A DNA stretch of 64,000 nucleotides from Streptomyces pseudovenezuelae (GTDB lineage: Bacteria > Actinomycetota > Actinomycetes > Streptomycetales > Streptomycetaceae). Below the pieces are notes generated by a model. The model saw nothing but the letters and a program-made list of their open reading frames with translations. It searched no databases and was not told the origin of the DNA. Location of the stretch: contig NZ_KQ948144.1 in the NCBI RefSeq assembly GCF_001513955.1, positions 1,257,076-1,321,075 on the forward strand, read 5' to 3'. Position 1 is the stretch's first letter. Each line of letters begins with the position of its first letter. This document shows positions 35,981 through 44,654 of this stretch, piece by piece. Both the position numbers and the translations under genes were made by a program.

Positions 35981-36412
35981 GTGAACGCCGAAACGCAGCG
36001 GGCGCTGCCCCGGACCGGCCTGCCGGGACGCCTCGCCGTCCCGGGCGGGATCCTGGCCGCCGTCGCCGGGGCCTTCGCGTACGTGGGGGCCGTGGACCCC
36101 AACCAGCCCGGCCACTACCCCGTCTGCCCGCTCTACCGGATCACCGGCCTCTACTGCCCCGGCTGCGGCGGACTGCGCAGCGCGCACGCCTTCGTCCACG
36201 GCGACTTCCTGGCCGCGCTCCAGGACAACGCGCCGGCCGTGCTGGGCTATCTGGGCTTCGCCGTGCTGTGGACCGTCTGGGTGGTCCGCGCGGCCCGCGG
36301 CCGGCCGCTGAGGCTCGGACTCGGGCCGGTGCACCTGTGGACGGCGGGGACATTGCTGCTGGTCTTCACGGTTGTCCGGAACCTGCCGTTCGGTGGCTGG
36401 CTACATCCTTGA
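35981..36412 (+). CDS. DUF2752 family membrane protein
   Basis: The protein has 143 aa. The diagnostic motif is YRITGLYCPGCGGLRSAHAFVHGDF at about residues 47-71, with the CPGC pair. Two to three hydrophobic helices surround it. Function is unknown. Two starts are possible: GTG at 35981, 7 nt after GACAAT (leaderless pattern as in hisI), or ATG at 35972, which has GGAGGG upstream but overlaps the -10-like element. I chose GTG without great certainty. It precedes trpC by about 140 bp. Confidence 0.78.
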   Translation: MNAETQRALPRTGLPGRLAVPGGILAAVAGAFAYVGAVDPNQPGHYPVCPLYRITGLYCPGCGGLRSAHAFVHGDFLAALQDNAPAVLGYLGFAVLWTVWVVRAARGRPLRLGLGPVHLWTAGTLLLVFTVVRNLPFGGWLHP

Positions 36413-36550
36413 TCAACTGGCGAACGTCCAGGTAGTGGGACCGGCGTCAACCGGATGCGAGGGCTACGCCCTCCTGCGGATACCATCGCAGTGACCACCT
36501 GTTTTCATCGGTCGCTGGAACTGTCAACCGTCTGGAAGGGGGCCGCTCGC

Positions 36551-37360
36551 GTGAGTGTGCTCGACGAGATCATCGACGGAGTCCGTGCCGACCTCGCGGA
36601 ACGGCAGGCGCGCGTCAGCCTCGACGAGCTCAAGGAGCGCGCGGCGAAGGCTCCCGCGGCCAAGGACGGCGTGGCCGCACTGCGCGGCGACGGCGTCAAG
36701 GTCATCTGCGAGGTCAAGCGCTCCAGCCCGTCCAAGGGCGCGCTGGCCGCGATCGCCGACCCGGCGGGCCTCGCCGCCGACTACGAGGCGGGCGGCGCGG
36801 CCGTCATCTCCGTCCTCACCGAACAGCGCCGCTTCGGCGGCTCGCTGGCCGACCTGGAGGCCGTCCGCGCGCGCGTGGACATCCCGGTCCTGCGCAAGGA
36901 CTTCATCGTCACGTCGTACCAGCTCTGGGAGGCCCGGGCCTACGGAGCCGACCTCGCGCTGCTCATCGTGGCGGCCCTGGAGCAGCCCGCCCTGGAGTCC
37001 CTGATCGAGCGCGCCGAGTCCATCGGGCTCACCCCGCTCGTCGAGGTGCACGACGAGGACGAGGTCGAGCGCGCGGTGGACGCCGGAGCGAAGATCATCG
37101 GCGTCAACGCGCGCAATCTCAAGACCCTTGAGGTCGACCGCGGCACGTTCGAGCGCATCGCCCCCGAGATCCCCGCCCATCTGGTCAAGGTCGCCGAGTC
37201 CGGCGTCCGCGGCCCGCACGACCTGATCGCCTACGCCAACGCCGGCGCCGACGCGGTCCTGGTGGGCGAGTCCCTGGTGACGGGCAAGGACCCGAAGACG
37301 GCGGTGTCGGACCTGGTGGCGGCGGGCGAGCATCCCGCGCTGCGGCACGGGCGCGGATGA
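36551..37360 (+). CDS. trpC: Indole-3-glycerol phosphate synthase
   Basis: A 269-aa TIM-barrel enzyme that converts CdRP to indole-3-glycerol phosphate. Motifs are [13 protein letters not shown] with the catalytic Lys, [34 protein letters not shown] and [11 protein letters not shown]. The GTG start has GGAAGGGGG about 8 nt upstream. A TACCAT (36481-36486) in the 138-bp upstream gap could be a -10 element. No Trp-rich leader peptide was found there. Confidence 0.94.
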   Translation: MSVLDEIIDGVRADLAERQARVSLDELKERAAKAPAAKDGVAALRGDGVKVICEVKRSSPSKGALAAIADPAGLAADYEAGGAAVISVLTEQRRFGGSLADLEAVRARVDIPVLRKDFIVTSYQLWEARAYGADLALLIVAALEQPALESLIERAESIGLTPLVEVHDEDEVERAVDAGAKIIGVNARNLKTLEVDRGTFERIAPEIPAHLVKVAESGVRGPHDLIAYANAGADAVLVGESLVTGKDPKTAVSDLVAAGEHPALRHGRG

Positions 37361-37368
37361 TCTTTCGA

Positions 37369-37374
37369 TAGGCT
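37369..37374 (+). promoter_or_regulatory. Candidate -10 element (TAGGCT) of trpM
   Basis: TAGGCT starts 9 bp after the trpC stop and ends 8 nt before the trpM ATG. No Shine-Dalgarno exists, so trpM could have its own leaderless promoter. Confidence 0.4.
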
Positions 37375-37382
37375 TGGCGCCG

Positions 37383-37577
37383 ATGACTCTGACCCTGACC
37401 ACCGTGGACCGGCACGCCCGCCTCGCGCGCGGTTGCCGGCCGCGAGGCTGCCGTGCCCCGGCCCGCCGGGTGCACGGCCGCAGGGTCAGATACGTCATCG
37501 GAGACGAACCCGGGCAGGTCAACGGGCGCCGATGGCGACCTTCCAGGGGCGCGGGGAACTGCGCGACCAGCCACTGA
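37383..37577 (+). CDS. trpM: TrpM, small modulator of tryptophan biosynthesis
   Basis: A 64-aa basic protein between trpC and trpB, the place and size of the S. coelicolor TrpM described as modulating tryptophan synthesis and differentiation. It starts MTLTLTTVDRHARLARGC, continues Arg/Pro-rich and includes RRVRYVIGDEPGQVNG. The final ten residues (RGAGNCATSH) are encoded by the dispersed 24-bp Streptomyces repeat, so that end is probably variable between species. An in-frame TTG 9 bp upstream is possible. The identification rests mainly on synteny and length. Confidence 0.72.
   Translation: MTLTLTTVDRHARLARGCRPRGCRAPARRVHGRRVRYVIGDEPGQVNGRRWRPSRGAGNCATSH
37545..37568 (-). repeat. Dispersed Streptomyces intergenic repeat, copy 2 (inside trpM)
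   Basis: Exact reverse complement of 4157-4180 (24 of 24 bases). Here it lies within coding sequence and supplies residues 55 onward of TrpM. Confidence 0.8.
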
Positions 37578-37652
37578 CGGTCTGAGGCCGTCCGATCCCC
37601 TGTGCCCCCACGGCGATCAGTGCTCGATACACACTCACCGTGAGGTTCCGTC

Positions 37653-38939
37653 ATGCCCAGCGAGTTCTTCATTCCCGACCCCGAGGGTCAGGTCCCCAGT
37701 GCCGAGGGCTACTTCGGCGCGTTCGGCGGCAAGTTCATCCCGGAGGCCCTCGTCGCCGCCGTGGACGAGGTCGCCGTCGAGTACGACAAGGCCAAGCACG
37801 ATCCCGAGTTCGCTCGTGAGCTCGACGACCTGCTCGTGCACTACACCGGCCGCCCCTCCGCGCTGACCGAGGTGCCGAGGTTCGCCGAGCACGCCGGCGG
37901 CGCCACGGTCTTCCTGAAGCGGGAGGACCTCAACCACACCGGGTCCCACAAGATCAACAACGTGCTCGGTCAGGCCCTGCTCACCAAGCGCATGGGCAAG
38001 ACCCGGGTGATCGCGGAGACCGGCGCCGGCCAGCACGGCGTCGCAACCGCCACCGCCTGCGCGCTCTTCGGCCTCGAATGCACCATCTACATGGGCGAGA
38101 TCGACACCCAGCGCCAGGCCCTCAACGTGGCCCGGATGCGCATGCTGGGCGCCGAGGTCATCGCCGTGAAGTCCGGCAGCCGCACGCTGAAGGACGCCAT
38201 CAACGAGGCCTTCCGCGACTGGGTCGCCAACGTCGACCGCACCCACTACCTGTTCGGCACGGTCGCGGGACCGCACCCCTTCCCGGCCATGGTCCGCGAC
38301 TTCCACCGGGTCATCGGCGTCGAAGCCCGCCGACAGCTCCTGGAGCGGGTCGGCCGGCTGCCCGACGCGGCCATCGCCTGCGTCGGCGGCGGCTCGAACG
38401 CCATCGGCCTGTTCCATGCCTTCATCCCGGACGCCGGCGTGCGCCTCATCGGCTGCGAGCCCGCCGGGCACGGCGTGGAGACCGGCGAGCACGCGGCCAC
38501 CCTCACCGCGGGCGAGCCCGGCATCCTGCACGGCTCCCGCTCCTACGTCCTCCAGGACGAGGAGGGCCAGATCACCGAGCCGTACTCCATCTCGGCCGGT
38601 CTGGACTACCCGGGCATCGGCCCCGAGCACTCCTACCTCAAGGACTCCGGCCGCGGCGAGTACCGCGCGGTCACCGACGACGCGGCCATGCAGGCCCTGC
38701 GCCTGCTGTCGCGCACCGAGGGCATCATCCCGGCCATCGAGAGCGCCCACGCGCTGGCCGGCGCCCTGGAGGTCGGCAGGGAGCTCGGCAAGGACGGGCT
38801 GATCGTCGTCAACCTCTCCGGTCGCGGCGACAAGGACATGGACACGGCCGCACGCTACTTCGGCCTGTACGACACCGACGCCGCGGTCGCGGCGGACGAG
38901 GCCGGCACCGGCGCGGAGATCGAGGGGGACGCCAAGTGA
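37653..38939 (+). CDS. trpB: Tryptophan synthase beta chain
   Basis: A 428-aa PLP enzyme condensing indole with serine. The Schiff-base Lys is in [15 protein letters not shown], the catalytic Glu in [12 protein letters not shown], and the PLP phosphate loop in [10 protein letters not shown]. It has the long TrpB1 form that pairs with TrpA. ATG 37653 has GAGG 8 nt upstream. A C-terminal acidic tail ([13 protein letters not shown]) extends past the usual GRGDKD end. The stop overlaps the trpA GTG by 4 bp. Confidence 0.95.
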   Translation: MPSEFFIPDPEGQVPSAEGYFGAFGGKFIPEALVAAVDEVAVEYDKAKHDPEFARELDDLLVHYTGRPSALTEVPRFAEHAGGATVFLKREDLNHTGSHKINNVLGQALLTKRMGKTRVIAETGAGQHGVATATACALFGLECTIYMGEIDTQRQALNVARMRMLGAEVIAVKSGSRTLKDAINEAFRDWVANVDRTHYLFGTVAGPHPFPAMVRDFHRVIGVEARRQLLERVGRLPDAAIACVGGGSNAIGLFHAFIPDAGVRLIGCEPAGHGVETGEHAATLTAGEPGILHGSRSYVLQDEEGQITEPYSISAGLDYPGIGPEHSYLKDSGRGEYRAVTDDAAMQALRLLSRTEGIIPAIESAHALAGALEVGRELGKDGLIVVNLSGRGDKDMDTAARYFGLYDTDAAVAADEAGTGAEIEGDAK

Positions 38940-39754
38940 GCGGGAACATCCAACTGCTGTCGGACACCCTCGCCGCCGCCAAGGCCGAGGACCGGTCCGC
39001 GCTCATCGCCTACCTCCCGGCCGGGTTCCCGACCGTGGACGGCGGCATCGAGGCGATCAAGGCCGCCTTCGACGGCGGCGCGGACATCGTCGAGGTCGGT
39101 CTGCCGCACAGCGACCCCGTCCTCGACGGCCCCGTCATCCAGACCGCCGACGACATCGCCCTGCGCGGCGGCGTCAAGATCGCGGACGTCATGCGCACGG
39201 TCAAGGAGACCTACGAGGCCACCGGGAAGCCGGTGCTCGTGATGACGTACTGGAACCCCATCGACCGCTACGGCGTCGAGCGCTTCACCGCCGAGCTCGC
39301 CGAGGCGGGCGGCGCCGGCTGCATCCTGCCCGACCTGCCCGTGCAGGAGTCGGCGCTGTGGCGCGAGCACGCCGAGAAGCACGGGCTCGCCACGGTCTTC
39401 GTGGTCGCGCCCAGCAGCAAGGACGCGCGGCTCGCCGACATCACCGCGGCGGGCAGCGGGTTCGTGTACGCCGCCTCGCTGATGGGCGTCACGGGCACGC
39501 GTGAGTCGGTCGGGGCGCAGGCCCAGGACCTCGTCGAGCGCACCCGAGCCGCCGGTGCCGGTCTGCCCGTCTGCGTCGGGCTCGGTGTCTCCAACGCCGC
39601 ACAGGCCGCCGAGGTGGCCGGCTTCGCCGACGGCGTGATCGTCGGTTCGGCCTTCGTGAAGCGGATGCTGGACGCGCCCGACGACAAGGCGGGCATCGAG
39701 GGCGTCCGCGCTCTCGCGGGCGAGCTGGCGAAGGGCGTGCGCCGACAGGCGTAG
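38936..39754 (+). CDS. trpA: Tryptophan synthase alpha chain
   Basis: A 272-aa TIM barrel that cleaves indole-3-glycerol phosphate to indole, which is tunnelled to TrpB. The catalytic Glu is in [16 protein letters not shown] along with the Asp of HSDP. Other motifs are [46 protein letters not shown] and GLGVSNAAQ. The GTG start overlaps trpB, giving stoichiometric coupling. A strong terminator follows. Confidence 0.95.
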   Translation: MSGNIQLLSDTLAAAKAEDRSALIAYLPAGFPTVDGGIEAIKAAFDGGADIVEVGLPHSDPVLDGPVIQTADDIALRGGVKIADVMRTVKETYEATGKPVLVMTYWNPIDRYGVERFTAELAEAGGAGCILPDLPVQESALWREHAEKHGLATVFVVAPSSKDARLADITAAGSGFVYAASLMGVTGTRESVGAQAQDLVERTRAAGAGLPVCVGLGVSNAAQAAEVAGFADGVIVGSAFVKRMLDAPDDKAGIEGVRALAGELAKGVRRQA

Positions 39755-39817
39755 ACAGGCCGTACGCCCGTCATGGTGCGACGGGACAGCCGGTCACTCG
39801 AACGGGTGGACCTGGGG

Positions 39818-39844
39818 CCGGGGAGGCGCGGTGCGCCTCCCCGG
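39818..39844 (+). terminator. trpBA terminator
   Basis: Perfect 12-bp stem (39818-39829/39833-39844), 3-nt loop, followed by TTCGTT; 63 bp after trpA and 14 bp before the next start. Confidence 0.8.
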
Positions 39845-39858
39845 TTCGTTCTGCGGGT

Positions 39859-40632
39859 GTGAGCGAGAAGAACCGTGAGGGAAAGCGCACCGCCCGGGAG
39901 CGGCTGGCGGAGGAGCGCGCGAAGCAGAAGACCGCGGAGAAGCGGCGCCGGGTGCTGATCGTGGGCGCGAGTGTCGTGTGCGTCCTCGGTCTCGCGGCGG
40001 TGGTCGGCGTGGTCGCGGCCAACACCGGCAAGGACAAGGACAAATCCTCGGGACCGGTGGTGGCGCCCTCGGGGGCCCAGGGCCAGGACAGTCTCGCCAT
40101 CCCGGTCGGCAAGGAGGGCGCCGGGTCGACGCTCGTCGTCTGGGAGGACTTCCGCTGCCCGGCCTGCAAGGCCTTCGAGACGGCGTACCGCCCGACCGTC
40201 CACGAGCTCACCGGATCGGGGAAGCTCAAGGTCGAGTACCACCTGGCGACGATCATCGACGGCAACATGGGCGGCACCGGCTCCCGCAACGCGGCCAATG
40301 CCGCGGCCTGCGCCCAGGACGCCGGGAAGTTCCCGGGCTACCACGACGTGCTGTACGAGAACCAGCCCGACGAAACCAGCGACGACTACGCCGACAACGC
40401 GAAGCTGCTCGACCTGGCCAAGAAGGTCGACGGCCTCGACACGCCCGCGTTCCGCACCTGTGTCGAGAAGGGCACCCACAACAGCTGGGTGGAGAAGTCC
40501 GCGGCCGCTTTCCGCAACGGCGGCTTCTCCGGCACCCCGACCGTGCTGCTCGACGGCAAGAACATCTACCAGGACCGGACGATGACCCCGGCGAAGCTGA
40601 AGCAGCAGGTGGAGGCCGCCAACAAGGGGTGA
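39859..40632 (+). CDS. Membrane-anchored DsbA-like thioredoxin-fold protein (second copy)
   Basis: A 257-aa protein with a charged N-terminus, one membrane helix at about residues 31-54 and an extracytoplasmic DSBA-like domain. The redox motif is CPAC (C100/C103), the cis-Pro loop FSGTPTVLLDG. Two further Cys residues (AACAQD and FRTCVEKG) are in the helical insert. It shares layout with the protein at 7770-8585 but differs in redox motif. The GTG start has no clear ribosome-binding site and lies 14 bp after the trpA terminator. It is followed by lgt, an envelope-protein gene. Confidence 0.85.
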   Translation: MSEKNREGKRTARERLAEERAKQKTAEKRRRVLIVGASVVCVLGLAAVVGVVAANTGKDKDKSSGPVVAPSGAQGQDSLAIPVGKEGAGSTLVVWEDFRCPACKAFETAYRPTVHELTGSGKLKVEYHLATIIDGNMGGTGSRNAANAAACAQDAGKFPGYHDVLYENQPDETSDDYADNAKLLDLAKKVDGLDTPAFRTCVEKGTHNSWVEKSAAAFRNGGFSGTPTVLLDGKNIYQDRTMTPAKLKQQVEAANKG

Positions 40633-40640
40633 CGGGAGGT

Positions 40641-40657
40641 AAGGCGGCGGCCGCCTT
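40641..40657 (+). terminator. Hairpin after the second DsbA-like gene
   Basis: AAGGCGGC-G-GCCGCCTT, an 8-bp stem 8 bp after the stop, followed by CTCTC. The single-base loop means the real stem is probably 6-7 bp. Confidence 0.5.
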
Positions 40658-40735
40658 CTCTCACCCGCCTGTTATGGACCCGTTGCCGGGCCGCCTGCCG
40701 TTGGCCCGGCCCGGCAGGGTAGCGTCGACCCTGCC

Positions 40736-41686
40736 ATGGAACTTGCCTACATTCCCAGCCCGTCGCACGGGGTGTACCACCTCGGTCCCATCCCGCTGCG
40801 TGGCTACGCGTTCTGCATCATCATCGGCGTCTTCGTTGCCGTCTGGCTCGGCAACAAGCGCTGGATCGCCCGGGGCGGGCGGGCCGGCACGGTGGCCGAC
40901 ATCGCGGTCTGGGCCGTGCCGTTCGGACTGCTCGGCGGCCGCCTCTACCACGTGATCACGGACTACGAGCTGTACTTCAGCGAGGGCCGTGACTGGGTGG
41001 ACGCCTTCAAGGTCTGGGAGGGCGGCCTCGGCATCTGGGGCGCGATCGCGCTCGGTGCGGTGGGCGCGTGGATCGGCTGCCGGCGCCGGGGCATCCCGCT
41101 GCCCGCCTGGGCCGACGCCCTCGCCCCCGGTATCGCCCTCGCGCAGGCCATCGGCCGCTGGGGCAACTGGTTCAACCAGGAGCTGTACGGCAAGCCGACC
41201 GACCTGCCGTGGGCCCTGCACATCACGTCCTCCACGGACGGCCGGGTACCGGGCTACTACCACCCGACCTTCCTCTACGAGTCGCTGTGGTGCATCGGTG
41301 TCGCGCTTCTCGTCATCTGGGCCGACCGCCGCTTCACGCTCGGACACGGACGGGCGTTCGCGCTGTACGTCGCCGCGTACTGCACGGGGCGCGGCTGGAT
41401 CGAGTACATGCGCATCGACGACGCCCACCACATCCTGGGGGTCCGGCTCAACGTCTGGACCGCGATCATCGTGTTCCTGCTCGCGGTGACGTACTTCGTG
41501 CTGTCGGCGAAGAAGAGGCCCGGCCGCGAGGAAACCGTCGAGCCGGGCGCCACCGACGACGAGACCGAGTCCGGCCGTGAGACCGAGACCGGCGACGCTG
41601 CCGAGGGCGAGGAGAAGACCGAGCCCGCTGCCGAGGCCGACACCGCAGAGGTGTCCGACGAGGCCGAGTCCGCGAAGAAGACCTGA
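40736..41686 (+). CDS. lgt: Prolipoprotein diacylglyceryl transferase
   Basis: A membrane enzyme of 316 aa that transfers diacylglycerol from phosphatidylglycerol to the lipobox Cys of prolipoproteins, acting before LspA. The signature QAIGRWGNWFNQELYG contains the essential Arg/Asn residues. HPTFLYESLWC and GRAFALYVAAYCTGRGWIE with the conserved Arg-Glu pair follow. Seven helices end near residue 262. The last 50 residues are a Glu/Asp/Thr-rich tail of low complexity, common in actinomycete Lgt. A TAGCGT at 40720-40725 could be the -10 element. Confidence 0.94.
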   Translation: MELAYIPSPSHGVYHLGPIPLRGYAFCIIIGVFVAVWLGNKRWIARGGRAGTVADIAVWAVPFGLLGGRLYHVITDYELYFSEGRDWVDAFKVWEGGLGIWGAIALGAVGAWIGCRRRGIPLPAWADALAPGIALAQAIGRWGNWFNQELYGKPTDLPWALHITSSTDGRVPGYYHPTFLYESLWCIGVALLVIWADRRFTLGHGRAFALYVAAYCTGRGWIEYMRIDDAHHILGVRLNVWTAIIVFLLAVTYFVLSAKKRPGREETVEPGATDDETESGRETETGDAAEGEEKTEPAAEADTAEVSDEAESAKKT

Positions 41687-41701
41687 CGGTCCGTCGTACG
41701 T

Positions 41702-41739
41702 CGACGAGGGCGCCCCGAGCGATCGGGGCGCCCTCGTCG
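41702..41739. terminator. Bidirectional terminator between lgt and the CitE-like gene
   Basis: Perfect 17-bp stem (41702-41718/41723-41739) with a GCGA tetraloop, between the convergent ends of lgt and the seven-gene minus-strand operon. Confidence 0.88.
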
Positions 41740-41743
41740 TATG

Positions 41744-42577
41744 TCAGGCGCGGTGGGCGAGGGAGAGGGTGCGGTGGGCCTGGGTCACCACCGCCGCGTC
41801 GATGAACGTGCCGTCCGCGAGGGCCTGGGCCCCCTGGTGGGCCTCCGCCGCCTTGAGGATCGTCTCCGCCTGCTCGATCTCCTCCTCGGTGGGCAGGAAC
41901 GCGCGCTCGATCACCGGGAGTTGGCGGGGATGGACGGCTGCCCGGCCCAGGAAGCCCAGGGCCCGGCCATGGGCGCAGGAGGTCCGCAGGCCCTCCAGAT
42001 CCCGGATGTCGGGGTGGACGGACTGCGGCGGGGGAGGAAGGGCCGCCGCTCTCGCCGCCACCACCACGCGGGAGCGGGACCAGTCCAGGCCCCTGTCGTG
42101 GCGTACGCCCAGGTCGGCTCGCAGGTCCGCCTCGCCGAGGGAGAGGCCTCGCAGGTTCGGGTGGGCGGTGGCGATGGCGTAGGCGCGCTCGATGCCCAGG
42201 GCCGATTCCAGGAGGGCGTACAGGGGTGGGGCGACGCCTCCTTCGGCCCGGGCCGTCCTCCGCGCGACGCGGGTGATCTGGGCGGGGGAGGTGACCTTGG
42301 GCAGGCGGAGACCGCAGACGCCAGGGAGCGGGGCGAGCGCTGCGAGGTCCGCTGCCGCCAGGGGGCCGTCGAGGGCGTTCACCCGGACGTGGACCGGGAC
42401 CGGCTGAGGGTCGCCGAGACGTTCGGCCGTCGCCTCGCGGGCGTACCGCTTGCGGTCGGGGGCGACCGCGTCCTCCAGGTCGACGACCACGACGTCGGCG
42501 CCGGCCGCGAGTGCCTTGGTGACGGTCGCGGGGCGGTCACCGGGGACGTAGAGCCAGGTCAGAGGGTACGGCCTCAC
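41744..42577 (-). CDS. HpcH/HpaI aldolase / CitE-like lyase
   Basis: A 277-aa protein of the citrate-lyase beta-like family, whose members cleave or condense malyl-, citramalyl- or citryl-CoA. Family markers are LYVPGDRPATVTKAL, VVVVDLEDAVAPDRK with the acidic metal site, VRVNALDGP with the conserved Arg, LRLPKVTSP, LLESALGIERAY with the metal Glu, and LSLGEADLRADLG. Its partner gene just upstream encodes a CoA-transferase, so a CoA-thioester substrate is plausible. The GTG overlaps the CoA-transferase stop by 4 bp. It is the last gene of the operon and ends at a strong terminator. Confidence 0.85.
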   Translation of the reverse strand: MRPYPLTWLYVPGDRPATVTKALAAGADVVVVDLEDAVAPDRKRYAREATAERLGDPQPVPVHVRVNALDGPLAAADLAALAPLPGVCGLRLPKVTSPAQITRVARRTARAEGGVAPPLYALLESALGIERAYAIATAHPNLRGLSLGEADLRADLGVRHDRGLDWSRSRVVVAARAAALPPPPQSVHPDIRDLEGLRTSCAHGRALGFLGRAAVHPRQLPVIERAFLPTEEEIEQAETILKAAEAHQGAQALADGTFIDAAVVTQAHRTLSLAHRA

Positions 42578-43764
42578 AGGGCGCCCTCCGTGCGCAGGGC
42601 CGTCAACTCGGCCTCGGTCAGCCCCAGTTCCCGCAGGATCTCGTCCGTGTCCGCGCCGTGCGGGCGGCCCGCCCAGCGGATCGCGCCCGGGGTCGAGGAG
42701 AGCCGGAAGAGGACGTTCTGCATGCGCAGGGGACCGAGATCCGGGTCGTCGACGGTGGTGACGGTGTCGAGTGCCTGGTACTGCGGGTCGGCCAGCACGT
42801 CCCGGACGTCCTGGATCGGGGCGATCGCGGCCTCCGCCTTCTCGAACGCCGCGAGGACGTCGGCGCGGCTGCGGCGGGCGATCCAGGAGCCGACCGCCGC
42901 GTCGAGGACGTCGGCGTGGGCGGCCCGCTCGGCGCCCGTCGCGAACCACGGCTCGTCGATCAGCTCCGGGCGCCCCACCAGGTGCATCACGCGTTCCGCG
43001 ATCGACTGGGCCGAGGTGGAGACGGCGACCCAGGTGCCGTCGGCCGTCCGGTAGGTGTTGCGCGGGGCGTTGTTGGCGGAGCGGTTGCCGGTGCGCTCCT
43101 GGACGTGACCGAGCTGGTCGTACCAGGTCGGCTGGGGGCCGAGGACCGTCAGGATCGGCTCGATGAGTGCCATGTCGACGACCTGGCCCTCGCCCGTGCG
43201 CTCCCGGGCCGCGAGGGCCGTCATCACCGCGTACGCCGTGGCCAGGCCCGCGATGGAGTCGGCCAGGCCGAAGGGCGGCAGGACCGGGGGCGCGTCCGGT
43301 TCGCCGGTGATCGCCGCGAAGCCGCTCATCGCCTCGGCGAGGGTGCCGAAGCCGGGGCGGTGGGCGTAGGGGCCGAACTGGCCGAAGCCGGTGACGCGGG
43401 TGAGGACCAGGCGGGGGTTGACGGCGGACAGCTCGGGCCAGCCGAGGTCCCACTTCTCCAGGGTGCCGGGGCGGAAGTTCTCGACGACCACGTCCGCGGA
43501 GGCGGCCAGCCTGAGGAAGGTGGTCCGGCCGCCCGGCTTGGACAGGTCCAGGGTGATCGTGCGCTTGTTGCGGCCCAGGACCTTCCACCACAGGCCGATG
43601 CCGTCCTTCGAGGGGCCGTGGCCGCGGGAGGGGTCCGGTTTCGTGGGGTGCTCGATCTTGACGACCTCCGCGCCGAAGTCGCCGAGCAGGGTGGCGGCCA
43701 GGGGGCCGGCGAAGAGGGTGGCCGTGTCGAGCACGCGCAGGCCGTGGAGGGGGGTCTCGGTCAT
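42574..43764 (-). CDS. CaiB/BaiF family III CoA-transferase
   Basis: A 396-aa cytosolic CoA-transferase that exchanges CoA between thioesters and carboxylic acids. The N-terminal domain shows LRVLDTATLFAGPLAATLLGDFGAEVVKIE, then GRNKRTITLDLSKPGGR. The expected catalytic Asp is in FGLADSIAGLATAYAV, near residue 170. The C-terminal swap domain holds NNAPRNTYRTADGTWVAVS. The substrate is not evident. Its ATG overlaps the ribokinase stop and its stop overlaps the CitE-like GTG, so the three are co-translated. Confidence 0.88.
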   Translation of the reverse strand: MTETPLHGLRVLDTATLFAGPLAATLLGDFGAEVVKIEHPTKPDPSRGHGPSKDGIGLWWKVLGRNKRTITLDLSKPGGRTTFLRLAASADVVVENFRPGTLEKWDLGWPELSAVNPRLVLTRVTGFGQFGPYAHRPGFGTLAEAMSGFAAITGEPDAPPVLPPFGLADSIAGLATAYAVMTALAARERTGEGQVVDMALIEPILTVLGPQPTWYDQLGHVQERTGNRSANNAPRNTYRTADGTWVAVSTSAQSIAERVMHLVGRPELIDEPWFATGAERAAHADVLDAAVGSWIARRSRADVLAAFEKAEAAIAPIQDVRDVLADPQYQALDTVTTVDDPDLGPLRMQNVLFRLSSTPGAIRWAGRPHGADTDEILRELGLTEAELTALRTEGAL

Positions 43765-44654
43765 GACGGGTACCGGGCCTCGATCTCGGAGCGGTAGGGC
43801 ATGGACGCCGAGGCGCCCTCCCGCTGGACGGACAGCGCGGCCGCCGCGGCGGCCCAGGTCATCGCCTCCCGGATGGGCCGTTCCTCGCCGAGGGCGACGG
43901 CGAGAGCGCCCACGTAGGTGTCGCCCGCACCCGTGGAGTCCACCGCGGTGACCCGCGGTGCGGGAACGGCGAGGGGTTCGGCGTCCCGGGTCAGATACAC
44001 GCTGCCCGCCGCGCCCAGGGTGATCACCACACGCGGGACCCGGTCGAGCAGGGCGGCGCCCGCGGCGAACGGGTCGGCGAGGCCGGTGAGGGTGGCCGCC
44101 TCGTGCTCGTTGGGGACCAACAGGTCGGTCGCGGCGAGGAGTTCGGGCGGCAGGGGCTGGACCGGGGCGGGGGTGAGGATCGTCCGGACACCGTGGGCGC
44201 GTGCCGTCTGCGCGCCCGCGAGGACCGCGGCCAGGGGGATCTCCAGCTGGAGGAGCAGGGCGTCGGCGGAGGCGATCAGGCCCTCGTCGCCGGGGACGAG
44301 GTGGTCGACGGTGCCGTTCGCGCCGGGGATGACGACGATCGCGTTGCCGCCCTCGTCGTCCACGACGATGTGCGCGGTGCCGGAGGGGCCCTCGACGGTG
44401 CGCAGATGGTCGGTGGTGACACCGGAGTGTTCGAGGGTGGAGCGCAGGCGGGTGCCGAAGGTGTCGTGGCCGACCGCGCCGATCATCGAGACGGTGGCTC
44501 CGGCGCGGGCCGCGGCGACCGCCTGGTTGGCGCCCTTGCCGCCGGGGATCGTACGGAACTCCCTGCCGGTGACGGTCTCTCCGCGCCGGGGTGGCTTTTC
44601 GACGTAGACGACCAGGTCCATGTTGGTGCTGCCGAGCACGGCGATGTGGGTCAT
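43761..44654 (-). CDS. rbsK: Ribokinase-family sugar kinase
   Basis: A PfkB/ribokinase family kinase of 297 aa, predicted to phosphorylate D-ribose to ribose 5-phosphate. Signature 1 is GGKGANQAVAAARAGATV near residues 38-55. Signature 2 is DSTGAGDTYVGAL near residue 250, where the Asp of GAGD is the catalytic base. IPGANGTV and LLQLEIPL fit RbsK rather than adenosine kinase. No ribose ABC transporter is nearby; instead four ADP-ribosylglycohydrolase-like genes precede it, suggesting the ribose arises inside the cell. Its ATG overlaps the preceding stop. Confidence 0.86.
   Translation of the reverse strand: MTHIAVLGSTNMDLVVYVEKPPRRGETVTGREFRTIPGGKGANQAVAAARAGATVSMIGAVGHDTFGTRLRSTLEHSGVTTDHLRTVEGPSGTAHIVVDDEGGNAIVVIPGANGTVDHLVPGDEGLIASADALLLQLEIPLAAVLAGAQTARAHGVRTILTPAPVQPLPPELLAATDLLVPNEHEAATLTGLADPFAAGAALLDRVPRVVITLGAAGSVYLTRDAEPLAVPAPRVTAVDSTGAGDTYVGALAVALGEERPIREAMTWAAAAAALSVQREGASASMPYRSEIEARYPS

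Noticed and set aside
36413..36550. trp attenuator leader peptide upstream of trpC
   Set aside because: No short frame with consecutive Trp codons next to a terminator/antiterminator pair; trpE also has only an 11-bp upstream gap.
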